Assembly: GCF_000341085.1 (NCBI RefSeq)
Contig: NZ_ANBA01000013.1
Span: 310,001-374,000, forward strand
Source: Nocardiopsis ganjiahuensis DSM 45031
Lineage (GTDB): Bacteria; Actinomycetota; Actinomycetes; Streptosporangiales; Streptosporangiaceae
Length of the DNA: 64,000 nt
Direction of reading: 5' to 3'
Part shown: positions 16,883 to 24,216 of the stretch, in pieces
Layout of the letters: every line of letters begins with the position of its first letter
Position numbering within the stretch: the stretch's first letter is position 1
Program-made: the position numbers and the translations under genes
Notes under the pieces: generated by a model
What the model was told of the DNA's origin: nothing
The model's input: only the letters and a program-made list of their open reading frames with translations
Databases searched by the model: none

Positions 16883-17035
16883 TCCCCGGGCGGCCCGGGC
16901 CACTTCCGGCGGGGCGGGAAACCCCGGCCCCTCCGGGCCCGGACGGGTTCCGGGTGCGTGCCGGTACACACATCACCAGCGCGCTTCCTCCCGTCCTGTC
17001 CTACTCTGCTGGTGAAGGCTTGCGAACGGAGCGGG

Positions 17036-19141
17036 GTGGCGAAGGTGACTCGGGGACCCGAGGCGAACACACGCGCAGGACGGGACGGCCACGAGGCCGC
17101 GCCCCAGGCCGACGACCCCACCACCAAGGCCCTCCTCGACGCCTTGGCGCGCTCGGGGCTGCCCGAGGGGGTGAGGGTCTGGATCAGCGCCGCCCTGTGG
17201 GGCGAGGACGCGCTCGAGGCCCTCCTGAGGGGCGAGCACGTCCCCGAGGCCCTCCCCGCCGGGCCGTCGGAGCCCCCGCCGGGGCGGGTGCGCCGGGCCT
17301 ACCTCACGGGCATCCGCGTCCAGGGCTTCCGCGGCATCGGGCGCCCGGCCGACCTCACCTTCGCCCCCGGCCCGGGCCTGACCGTGATCGTCGGCCGCAA
17401 CGGCTCCGGCAAGTCCAGCTTCGCGGAGGCCGCCGAGGCCGCCCTGACCGGCCGCAACCCCCGCTGGGACGCCATGCCCACCGGCTGGCGCGACGGCTGG
17501 CGCAACCTGCACTACGACGAGCGCACCGAGGCGACCGTCGACATCCACATCGCCGGGGACAGCGGACCCACCCGGATCAGCCGCCGCTGGACCGGGGAGA
17601 GCGTCCGCTCCGCACGCGGCGAGGTCGTGCACCCCGACGGCGAGGTGTCCCCCCTGCGCACCCTCGACTGGGGCGAGAACCTCGTCCGCTACCGGCCCTT
17701 CCTGTCCTACGACGAACTCGGCCGCACGGTGACCGGTCGCGCCGCGGAGCTCTACGACACCCTCACGGCCCTGCTCGGGCTCACCGGCCTGGCCGAGGCC
17801 GAACGCCGCCTGGCCAAGGTCTGCGACGGCCTGGTCCGGCGCCGCGACCGCCCCTCCCGGGAGCTGCGCCCCCTCATGGAGGCCCTCAACGCCTCCGGCG
17901 ACCCCCGGGCCGCGCAGGCCGTGAACCTCCTCTCCGCGCCCTCCATGGACCTGGAGGCCCTGCGCCGCGTCGCCGCCGACGACGGCCCCAGCGACCCGGC
18001 CCTGCACGTGGTCCTGCGCCGTCTGCGCCGCCTGGCCGTCCCCGAGCGCACGATCATCGCCGACGTGGTCAACGAACTGCGCGGCGCCGCCATGGAACTG
18101 GCGATGGCCGCCGGGAGCAAGGGCGACCACGCGCACGGCGTGGTCCAGCTCCTCGAACAGGCGCTGGAGCACCACAAGCGCCATCCCACCGAGACCACCT
18201 GCCCCACCTGCTCGGCCACCGGTGCCCTCGGTGCCGACTGGGTGCGCCGGGCCAACGCCCAGCTCCGCGCGCTCCGCCCCCAGGCCGCCGGCGCCTCGGC
18301 CGCCTACGACCGCGCCGAGGCCGCCCGCGACCAGGCCCGCTTCCTGCTCTCCCCGGCGCCGTCCTGGCTGCCGCCGGAGAGCGAGCTCGGCCAGGTGTGG
18401 GCGCTGTGGGAGTCCGGTGCGACCATCGAGGACCTCGGGGAGCTGGCCGAGCACATCGAGACGGTGGGACGCAAGCTCCGGGCCGCGGCGGTCAGCGCCC
18501 GCAGGGACGCCTCCGAGCGCCTGGAGGACCCCACGGACGGCTGGTCCGACCTCGCGGACCGCCTCTCCGGCTGGTTGGACGACGCCCAGGGCGCCGTCGC
18601 CGCCAGTGAGACCCTGAGCGCCGCCGAGACGGCCCTGAACTGGCTGGCGGAGTACGCGCGCGGGGTCCGGGCGGAGCGGTTGGGCCCGGTGGCCGGTCAG
18701 GCCGAACAGGTGTGGTTCCGGCTGCGCCAGGAACGCCACATCGACCTCCAGGGCATGCGGCTGATCGGCCGCGGCGCCCGCAGGAGGGTCGAGGTGGACG
18801 TGTCCGTGGACGGTGTGGCCGACCAGACCAGCGCCCCCGGACTGCTCAGCCAGGGGGAGTTCCAGGCCCTGGCGCTGTCCATCTGCCTGCCGCGCACGCT
18901 GGTGGAGGGCAACCCGTTCGGCTTCCTGCTGCTCGACGACCCGGTCCAGGCGATGGACACCGAGACGGTCGAGGGGCTGGCCTCCGTCCTGGCCGAGGTG
19001 GGGCGGCACCGGCAGCTGATCGTGTTCACCCACGACACCCGCCTGTCGGACGCCCTGCGCCGGCTGGGCCTGCCCGCGGACATCCGCACGATCAACCGCG
19101 ACGCGATGTCCAACGTCTGGCTGGCCGAAGGGGCCTCCTGA
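17036..19141 (+). CDS. Compact Rad50/SbcC-like AAA ATPase with CPTC motif
   Basis: The 701-residue protein begins with a short helical region (residues 1-85), then YLTGIRVQGFRGIG, Walker A GRNGSGKSS near 120, a short coiled-coil region with a single CPTC motif at 389-392 like a Rad50 zinc hook, the signature LLSQGE near 603, Walker B FLLLDDPVQAMD near 630, and VFTHDTRLSDAL. It is a short relative of the SbcC/Rad50/RecN ABC-ATPases. No nuclease domain is seen. I chose the GTG at 17036 because GGAG precedes it. It follows jetC by 153 bases, and a TACTCT box at 17002-17007 could give it its own promoter. A role with the jet-like genes is inferred from position. Confidence 0.85.
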   Translation: MAKVTRGPEANTRAGRDGHEAAPQADDPTTKALLDALARSGLPEGVRVWISAALWGEDALEALLRGEHVPEALPAGPSEPPPGRVRRAYLTGIRVQGFRGIGRPADLTFAPGPGLTVIVGRNGSGKSSFAEAAEAALTGRNPRWDAMPTGWRDGWRNLHYDERTEATVDIHIAGDSGPTRISRRWTGESVRSARGEVVHPDGEVSPLRTLDWGENLVRYRPFLSYDELGRTVTGRAAELYDTLTALLGLTGLAEAERRLAKVCDGLVRRRDRPSRELRPLMEALNASGDPRAAQAVNLLSAPSMDLEALRRVAADDGPSDPALHVVLRRLRRLAVPERTIIADVVNELRGAAMELAMAAGSKGDHAHGVVQLLEQALEHHKRHPTETTCPTCSATGALGADWVRRANAQLRALRPQAAGASAAYDRAEAARDQARFLLSPAPSWLPPESELGQVWALWESGATIEDLGELAEHIETVGRKLRAAAVSARRDASERLEDPTDGWSDLADRLSGWLDDAQGAVAASETLSAAETALNWLAEYARGVRAERLGPVAGQAEQVWFRLRQERHIDLQGMRLIGRGARRRVEVDVSVDGVADQTSAPGLLSQGEFQALALSICLPRTLVEGNPFGFLLLDDPVQAMDTETVEGLASVLAEVGRHRQLIVFTHDTRLSDALRRLGLPADIRTINRDAMSNVWLAEGAS

Positions 19142-19214
19142 GGCCCTCTGAGGAGAGTGCACGGCGTCACATCCGGCCTCTTCCCGGGCTGTTCCGGGGA
19201 GGCCGGGAAAGCTC

Positions 19215-19241
19215 GGAAACCCCGCTCCCAGCGGGGTTTCC
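19215..19241 (+). terminator. Terminator after the SbcC-like ATPase
   Basis: GGAAACCCCGCT and AGCGGGGTTTCC form a 12-bp perfect stem with a 3-base loop, ending the accessory island on this side. Confidence 0.85.
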
Positions 19242-19317
19242 GCGTGTCCGGAGGGGTGCGGGGGAGGGTGCCGGGAGCGCCGCCCGAAGCCCTTCGGGAG
19301 GGGGTCGGGCATTCGAT

Positions 19318-19348
19318 TTGGCAGACCACCCCCTGATCCCTGTATAGT
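19318..19348 (+). promoter_or_regulatory. Promoter of the tRNA-Thr / tRNA-Met / rpmG group
   Basis: TTGGCA (19318-19323) and TATAGT (19343-19348) are 19 bases apart, and tRNA-Thr starts about 58 bases downstream. The -10 is a strong match; the spacing is slightly long. Confidence 0.55.
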
Positions 19349-19406
19349 CATGTTCAGCGCAAGGGGGCAACACCCCCGGGGCGGACGAAAGAAAGCCCCA
19401 CAGCGC

Positions 19407-19482
19407 GCCCCTTTAGCTCAGTCGGCAGAGCGTCTCCATGGTAAGGAGAAGGTCTACGGTTCGATTCCGTAAAGGGGCTCCA
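19407..19482 (+). tRNA. tRNA-Thr (GGT)
   Basis: The acceptor GCCCCTT pairs with AAGGGGC, the D-arm reads TAGCTCAGTCGGCAGAGC, the anticodon loop ATGGTAA gives GGT, and the T-arm GGTTCGATTCC is standard. CCA is encoded. Confidence 0.95.
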
Positions 19483-19583
19483 CCACTTGATGAGGTTCCG
19501 GTCCACTCAGGTGGGTGGCCGGTGGAACATCACCGGCCTGGGCCGGGAGTGTTCCGTACTGGATCGACTCCCGTCTGATCCGG

Positions 19584-19659
19584 GGCGGGGTAGCTCAGTC
19601 GGTAGAGCAAGCGGCTCATAATCGCTGTGTCGTCGGTTCAAGTCCGGCCCCCGCTACCA
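19584..19659 (+). tRNA. tRNA-Met (CAT)
   Basis: The acceptor GGCGGGG pairs with CCCCGCT (one G-T pair), the anticodon loop CTCATAA gives CAT, and the T-arm is GGTTCAAGTCC. CCA is encoded. The paired first base suggests an elongator rather than initiator tRNA-Met. Confidence 0.93.
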
Positions 19660-19667
19660 ACCCGCTG

Positions 19668-19694
19668 ACCCCTGAGCCTCAATACTCAGGGGTC
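19668..19694 (+). terminator. Hairpin between tRNA-Met and rpmG
   Basis: GACCCCTGAG and CTCAGGGGTC form a 10-bp stem with a 7-base loop right after tRNA-Met. It may terminate or process the tRNA transcript ahead of rpmG. Confidence 0.55.
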
Positions 19695-19760
19695 GTCGTG
19701 GGTCTCCAGCAGTTTTCAACTGCGCCTAGGTAATGTCTCCAGCGAGAAAGGCACTCCGAA

Positions 19761-19925
19761 GTGGCTGCCACAGACGTGAGGCCGAAGATCACCCTGGCCT
19801 GCCAGGAGTGCAATCACCGGAACTACATCACGCGCAAGAACCGTCGGAACACCCCCGACCGTCTCACGATCAAGAAGTTCTGCCCGAACTGCCGCAAGCA
19901 CAACGACCACCGCGAGACCCGCTAG
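19761..19925 (+). CDS. rpmG: 50S ribosomal protein L33
   Basis: This 54-residue protein starts with GTG and reads [18 protein letters not shown], with [19 protein letters not shown] further on. It is the zinc-binding (C+) form of L33: CQEC and CPNC supply four cysteines, so it would not be the zinc-independent paralogue used under zinc limitation. It sits in the large subunit near the E site. An AAAGG box lies about 10 bases upstream. As in other actinobacteria, it is followed by two MaoC-fold dehydratases and murB, upstream of tRNA-Trp and secE. Confidence 0.95.
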   Translation: MAATDVRPKITLACQECNHRNYITRKNRRNTPDRLTIKKFCPNCRKHNDHRETR

Positions 19926-20040
19926 GTTCTCGAAGGTCCGTTGTCCCAGGCAGGGAGCGGTCAGCTTCTCGTAGACTCCAGCCCGGTGAGCACATCGCTC
20001 ACCGGGCTTTTGTTGTTGCCCAGCACAGGAGAGACAGAGC

Positions 20041-20484
20041 GTGGCGATCAACCCTGACTACCTCGGCCGGGAGTACCCCGCCCCCGAGGCCTACGAGGTG
20101 ACCCGCGGCAAGATCCGCGAGTTCGCCGAGGCGATCAACGACCTCAACCCCGTCTACCTCGACAGGGCCTCCGCCAAGGCCCTCGGGTACACCGACGTCA
20201 TCGCCCCGCCGACCTTCCCCGTGATCCTGGGCATGGCCGGCTCGGCGCTGGCCCTGGCCGACCCCGACCTCGGGGTGGACTTCTCCCGGGTCGTCCACGG
20301 CGACCAGAGCTTCCACTACAGCCGCCCGCTCCGCGCGGGCGACGTCCTGAGCACGGTCACCCGCATCACCGACATCAAGGCGCTGGGCGGCAACGAGCTC
20401 ATCACCCTGGAGACGGTGGCCGAGGCGGCCGACGGCGAGCACGTGGTGACGGCGGGCATGATGCTCGTCGTCCGGGGTTCCTAG
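20041..20484 (+). CDS. MaoC/hot-dog-fold dehydratase subunit, HadA-like (FAS1-like dehydratase domain)
   Basis: The 147-residue protein matches the UPF0336 / HadA-type family: YEVTRGKIREFAEAINDLNPVY, then APPTFPVILGM, and HGDQSFHYSRPLRAGD. In mycobacteria, HadA pairs with HadB to dehydrate 3-hydroxyacyl-ACP in FAS-II. In non-mycolate actinobacteria the same pair lies at this locus, and the substrate is not settled. HadA-type subunits lack the catalytic His/Asp and help bind the acyl chain. The start is GTG after AGGAGAGAC. It is followed 17 bases later by its partner, and both are cytoplasmic. Confidence 0.9.
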   Translation: MAINPDYLGREYPAPEAYEVTRGKIREFAEAINDLNPVYLDRASAKALGYTDVIAPPTFPVILGMAGSALALADPDLGVDFSRVVHGDQSFHYSRPLRAGDVLSTVTRITDIKALGGNELITLETVAEAADGEHVVTAGMMLVVRGS

Positions 20485-20501
20485 GAAGCGGGGAAGAGCA
20501 G

Positions 20502-20930
20502 ATGAGCAGGATCAGCCACGCCGACGTCGAGGTCGGCACCCAGATCCCCGAGCAGACCTTCCCGGTCCGCCGCCTGGACCTGGTCCGCTATGCGGGCGCC
20601 TCGGGTGACTTCAACCCGATCCACTGGAACGAGCGCTTCGCCAAGTCCGTCGGGCTGCCCGACGTGATCGCGCACGGCATGTTCACCATGGCCGAGGCCG
20701 GCCGGGTCGTCACGGACTGGACCGGGGACCCCGGCAGCGTCGTCGACTACTCGGTGCGCTTCTCCGCCCCCGTGGTGGTCCCGGACGACGACGAGGGCGC
20801 GGAGATCACCGTCGGCGGCAAGGTCAAGGCCAAGCACGACGACGGGACCGTCACCGTGCTGCTGACCGCCCGCTCCGGCGGGGCCAAGGTCCTCGCCAAG
20901 GCCTCCGCCGTCGTCCGCCTGGCCCAGTAG
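20502..20930 (+). CDS. MaoC-like (R)-hydratase/dehydratase subunit, HadB-like
   Basis: The 142-residue hot-dog-fold protein carries the catalytic MaoC motif region YAGASGDFNPIHWNERFAKS, where Asp and His are the active residues, followed by IAHGMFTMAEAGRVV. It should be the catalytic partner of the upstream HadA-like protein, adding or removing water from 3-hydroxyacyl or 2-enoyl thioesters. The two genes are 17 bases apart and probably form a heterodimer. It lies directly upstream of murB. The natural substrate in this organism cannot be read from the sequence. Confidence 0.9.
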   Translation: MSRISHADVEVGTQIPEQTFPVRRLDLVRYAGASGDFNPIHWNERFAKSVGLPDVIAHGMFTMAEAGRVVTDWTGDPGSVVDYSVRFSAPVVVPDDDEGAEITVGGKVKAKHDDGTVTVLLTARSGGAKVLAKASAVVRLAQ

Positions 20931-20985
20931 CCGGCCGGGCCGCACCCACCACCCCGCACCCGCGTTCGCTCCCTTCACCAGAGGT

Positions 20986-22062
20986 ATGCCCGTGTCCACG
21001 ATGCTCGCCGACCACACCACCCTCGGCCTGGGCGGTCCCGCCAAGGCCTTCCGGACCGCCGTCTCCACCGAGGAGCTCGTCCGGCTCGTCACCGAGGCCG
21101 ACCGCTCCGAGGAGCCCGTCCTCGTGCTCGGCGGCGGCAGCAACCTGGTCGTCGCCGACGACGGGTTCCCCGGCACCGTGGTCCTCGTGGCCTCCCAGGG
21201 CGTCACCACGACCGGGGGCGGCACCGACCCGGAGACCGGCGAGGAGATCGTCCTCCTGAGGGCGGACGCGGGTGTGGAGTGGGATCCGCTGGTCGAGCGG
21301 ACCGTCGCCGAAGGGCTCAACGGCGTCGAGTTCCTCTCCGGCATCCCCGGCCGGGTGGGCTCCACCCCCATCCAGAACGTGGGCGCCTACGGCCAGGACG
21401 TCAGCCAGACCGTCCGTGAGGTGCTGGTCCTGGACCGCACCACCGGCGAGCTGGTCACGATGACCAACGCCGACTGCGGGTTCACCTACCGCGACAGCGT
21501 CTTCAAGGGCCACGACCGTTACGTGGTGTGCGAGGTCGTCTTCGAGCTGCGCCGGAGCGGGCTCAGCCGCCCGGTCCGCTACGCCGAGGTCGCCCGCACC
21601 ATGGGAGTGGAAGCGGGCGAGCGGGTCCCCCTAGCCCGGGCCCGCGAAGTGGTCCTGGGGCTGCGCAGGGGCAAGGGCATGGTCCTGGACCCCGCCGACC
21701 CCGACACCCGCAGCGCCGGTTCGTTCTTCACCAACCCGGTCCTGGCGCCGGAGGAGTACGCGGCCTTCCACGAGCGCGCCGTTGAGCGACTGGGCGCCGG
21801 CACCGAGGTCCCCGGCCACCCCGACGCCGACGGCAACGTGAAGCTCTCCGCCGCCTGGCTGATCGACCGGGCCGGGTTCACCAAGGGCTACGGCGACGGC
21901 CCCGCACGCATCTCGGGCAAGCACACCCTCGCCCTGACCAATCCCGGTGGCGCGACCACCGCCGACCTGCTCGACCTGGCCCGGGAAGTACGCGCCGGGG
22001 TCGAGGAGGCCTTCGGCGTGCGCCTGGTCAACGAGCCCGTGATGCTCGGCGTGAGCCTCTGA
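20986..22062 (+). CDS. murB: UDP-N-acetylenolpyruvoylglucosamine reductase
   Basis: This 358-residue flavoenzyme reduces UDP-GlcNAc-enolpyruvate to UDP-MurNAc with NADPH, the second step of peptidoglycan precursor synthesis in the cytoplasm. It shows the FAD-binding LVLGGGSNLVVADDGF segment, IPGRVGSTPIQNVGAYGQD with the conserved active-site region, and AGSFFTNPV containing the catalytic Ser. The C-terminal NEPVMLGV holds the conserved Glu. Length is normal for actinobacterial (type I) MurB. An ATG at 20986 follows AGAGG. A strong terminator lies 31 bases after the stop. Confidence 0.96.
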   Translation: MPVSTMLADHTTLGLGGPAKAFRTAVSTEELVRLVTEADRSEEPVLVLGGGSNLVVADDGFPGTVVLVASQGVTTTGGGTDPETGEEIVLLRADAGVEWDPLVERTVAEGLNGVEFLSGIPGRVGSTPIQNVGAYGQDVSQTVREVLVLDRTTGELVTMTNADCGFTYRDSVFKGHDRYVVCEVVFELRRSGLSRPVRYAEVARTMGVEAGERVPLARAREVVLGLRRGKGMVLDPADPDTRSAGSFFTNPVLAPEEYAAFHERAVERLGAGTEVPGHPDADGNVKLSAAWLIDRAGFTKGYGDGPARISGKHTLALTNPGGATTADLLDLAREVRAGVEEAFGVRLVNEPVMLGVSL

Positions 22063-22093
22063 CATCCCATCAGGGACAACACGCCAAAGAATC

Positions 22094-22119
22094 GAGTTAG
22101 GCGCTCCTAACTCCTTTTT
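22094..22119 (+). terminator. Rho-independent terminator of murB
   Basis: GAGTTAGG and CCTAACTC form a perfect 8-bp stem with a CGCT loop, followed by CTTTTTC. This is an unusually classical terminator for so GC-rich a genome. Confidence 0.92.
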
Positions 22120-22157
22120 CAGGCCAACCTGATAAATCAATTCGCCAGAGCGACAAA

Positions 22158-22185
22158 TTGCAATGCAAAATGGTTCTGGTAATGT
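22158..22185 (+). promoter_or_regulatory. Promoter of the riboswitch-controlled transporter gene
   Basis: TTGCAA (22158-22163) and TAATGT (22180-22185) are 16 bases apart in a locally AT-richer stretch, directly upstream of the riboswitch. Transcription would start near 22192, at the 5' edge of the aptamer. Confidence 0.6.
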
Positions 22186-22190
22186 CGTGG

Positions 22191-22347
22191 GCGTCGAAGG
22201 GGAGTAGTCCCCAATCTGCGCGGTCGACATACTGGACCACCGTCCCGGCCGCGTGAGCCCAGTTCAGGGTCCCCGTTCAAGGGCCTGGACCACACGGGCG
22301 GACGAGACCTTTGACCCGGTAGGAATCGACCGGGTTGAAGGGGCGTC
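22191..22347 (+). ncRNA. yybP-ykoY (Mn2+-sensing) riboswitch
   Basis: The leader contains the two hallmark conserved segments of the yybP-ykoY aptamer: GGGGAGTAG at 22200-22208 and GACATACT further on, then GAGACCTTTGACCC and a closing stem CCGGT/ACCGG near 22316-22335. The class senses Mn2+ and controls Mn exporters and UPF0016/GDT1 proteins, which is exactly the gene that follows. The switch to expression could be by translation, since the ribosome-binding site is about 30 bases downstream. Confidence 0.85.
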
Positions 22348-22388
22348 CCCGCCTCCTTCTGCCCATCACGGACAGCAGGAGCAAGTAC

Positions 22389-22982
22389 ATGTCAGCATTT
22401 CTGGTCGCGCTCGGCGTGAGCAGCCTCGCCATCTTCGTCGCCGAAATGGGTGACAAGACCCAGCTCGTCGCGATGTCCCTGGCGACCCGGTACCGCGCCC
22501 TCACCGTCATCCTCGGCATCACCGTCGCCACCGCCGTGGTGCACCTGGGCAGCGTGTTCGTCGCCGAGGTCCTCGGCGCCGCACTTCCCACCGACTGGCT
22601 CACTCTGGCCGCCGGTGTCGCCTTCCTGATCTTCGGCGCCTGGACGCTGCGCGGCGACGAGATGAGCGACAAGGACGAGGAGCGCGCCGCCTCCCGCCGC
22701 ATCCGCTCGGGGTTCATGACGGTGTTCGTGGTCTTCCTCGTGGCGGAGCTCGGCGACAAGACCATGCTCGCCACGATCACGGTCGGCACCCAGTACCACT
22801 GGCTCCCGGTGTGGATCGGCTCCACCGTCGGCATGGTCGCCGCCGACGCGATCGCCATCGCCATCGGCGCGGTCCTCGGCAAGAAGCTCCCCGAACGGGC
22901 CATCCAGATCGGTGCAGCCGTGCTGTTCTTCGTCGCCGGCGCCGCCATGCTCGCCCAGGGCGCCTGGATGCTCCTCCGCTGA
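22389..22982 (+). CDS. TMEM165/GDT1 (UPF0016) family cation transporter, probable Mn2+ exporter
   Basis: This 197-residue membrane protein has six predicted hydrophobic segments and two copies of the family motif E-x-G-D-K-T: EMGDKTQL near residue 18 and ELGDKTML near 128. That two-fold repeat is diagnostic of the GDT1/MneA family, which exports Mn2+ or exchanges Ca2+/Mn2+ for H+. The yybP-ykoY riboswitch upstream makes Mn2+ export the likely function. I chose the ATG at 22389, with AGGAG upstream, rather than an in-frame start 54 bases earlier. It is convergent with the adenosine deaminase gene. Confidence 0.93.
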   Translation: MSAFLVALGVSSLAIFVAEMGDKTQLVAMSLATRYRALTVILGITVATAVVHLGSVFVAEVLGAALPTDWLTLAAGVAFLIFGAWTLRGDEMSDKDEERAASRRIRSGFMTVFVVFLVAELGDKTMLATITVGTQYHWLPVWIGSTVGMVAADAIAIAIGAVLGKKLPERAIQIGAAVLFFVAGAAMLAQGAWMLLR

Positions 22983-23017
22983 CGGAGCCCTTCATCCCGG
23001 AGGCCCCCGCCCCCGGA

Positions 23018-23048
23018 GCCCCGGCCGCGGAGTCCCCGCTGCCGGGGC
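23018..23048. terminator. Candidate bidirectional terminator between the transporter and add
   Basis: GCCCCGG and CCGGGGC form a 7-bp stem around a 17-base loop in the short gap between convergent genes. Confidence 0.4.
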
Positions 23049-23052
23049 CCGG

Positions 23053-24102
23053 TCAGTCCGCCACGGGTTCGGGGTCGCCGGCCAGCCAGGCGTCCACCCC
23101 CGAGATCAGGTCCTTCTTCAGGGAGTCCGGGGCCCCCGCGCCGCGGATGGACATCTTCGCCAGGTCCGCCAGCTCGGCATCGGTGAACCCGAAGACCTCG
23201 CGGGCGATCCGGTACTGCTCCACGAGGCGGGGGCCGAAGAGCAGGGGGTCGTCGGTGCCCAGGGCGATGGGCGCGCCGGCCTGGTAGAGCCTGCGCAGCG
23301 GCACGCGGTCGAGTTCCTCGAACACCCCGAGGCTCACGTTGGAGGTCGGGCAGACCTCCAGGGTCACCTCCTGGGTGGCGATCCGCTCCAGGAGGTAGGG
23401 GTCCTCGACGGCGCGCACGCCGTGGCCGATGCGGTCGGCGTCGAGTTCGTCCAGGCACTCGCGCACGCTGCGGGGACCGTTGAGCTCACCGCCGTGCGGC
23501 GTGGAGAGCAGCCCGGCGCGTTTGGCGATGCGGAAGGCCGCCTCGAACTCGCGGGCGCGGCCCCGCCGCTCGTCGTTGTTCAGGCCGAACGAGACCACGC
23601 CCCTGCCCGCGTACTGCCGGGCCAGGCGTGCGAGGGCCCGGGCGTCGAGGGGGTGCCGGGTGCGGTTGGCCGCGACCATCAGGCCGATGGACACCCCGGT
23701 GTCCCGTTCGGCGGCGCGGGCGGCGTCCAGGATCAGCTCCAGGGTCGCGGTGAGCCCGTCGAAGAGCGCCGCGTACCCGCTGGGGTCGACCTGGATCTCC
23801 AGCCACGCGGAACCGGCCGCCTTCTCGTCCTCGGCGGCCTCGCGCAGCAGGCGGTAGATGTCCTCCGGCCTGCGCAGGACGGAGCGGGCGATGTCGTAGA
23901 GGCGCTGGAAGCGGAACCAGCCCCGTTCGTCGGTGGCCCGGAGCTTGGGCGGCCACTCCTTGACCAGGGCCTGGGGCAGGTGCACTCCGCGCTCCTCGGC
24001 GAGCTCCACCAGGGTGTCGTGGCGCATCGAGCCGGTGAAGTGCAGATGAAGGTGTGCTTTGGGCAGCCGGTCCAGTCGGCGAGCGGTGGTCGGTGTCTCC
24101 AT
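23053..24102 (-). CDS. add: Adenosine deaminase
   Basis: The 349-residue enzyme of the amidohydrolase superfamily deaminates adenosine to inosine for purine salvage. It starts LPKAHLHLHFTGSMRHDT with the zinc-binding HxH motif, then shows RIGHGVRAVED (zinc His region), CPTSNVSLG, and LGTDDPLLF, which contains the metal-binding/catalytic Asp pair. Length is typical of bacterial Add. I chose the ATG at 24102 because the HxH motif then lies near residue 18, although a GTG at 24129 is also possible. It is transcribed toward the convergent GDT1 gene and is separated from the aminotransferase by a terminator. Confidence 0.93.
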   Translation of the reverse strand: METPTTARRLDRLPKAHLHLHFTGSMRHDTLVELAEERGVHLPQALVKEWPPKLRATDERGWFRFQRLYDIARSVLRRPEDIYRLLREAAEDEKAAGSAWLEIQVDPSGYAALFDGLTATLELILDAARAAERDTGVSIGLMVAANRTRHPLDARALARLARQYAGRGVVSFGLNNDERRGRAREFEAAFRIAKRAGLLSTPHGGELNGPRSVRECLDELDADRIGHGVRAVEDPYLLERIATQEVTLEVCPTSNVSLGVFEELDRVPLRRLYQAGAPIALGTDDPLLFGPRLVEQYRIAREVFGFTDAELADLAKMSIRGAGAPDSLKKDLISGVDAWLAGDPEPVAD

Positions 24103-24164
24103 GAACCAAGCCTGCCGTATGAAGGGCACCGGCCGTGCCAGGAATGGTCAACACCACAGAAACA

Positions 24165-24195
24165 CGGACGCGCCCCGTGATCCGGGGCGCGTCCG
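24165..24195 (-). terminator. Terminator of the aspartate aminotransferase gene
   Basis: CGGACGCGCCCC and GGGGCGCGTCCG form a 12-bp perfect stem with a 7-base loop, 22 bases after the minus-strand stop codon. Confidence 0.8.
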
Positions 24196-24216
24196 CCGTG
24201 AGCGTCGGGGGAGCGG

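Noticed and set aside
11918..16969. Very long minus-strand open frame (1683 codons) antisense to the jet genes
   Set aside because: It is Gly/Val/Gln-rich shadow sequence in a high-GC gene, without a ribosome-binding site or family motifs. The plus-strand frame has clear Walker motifs.
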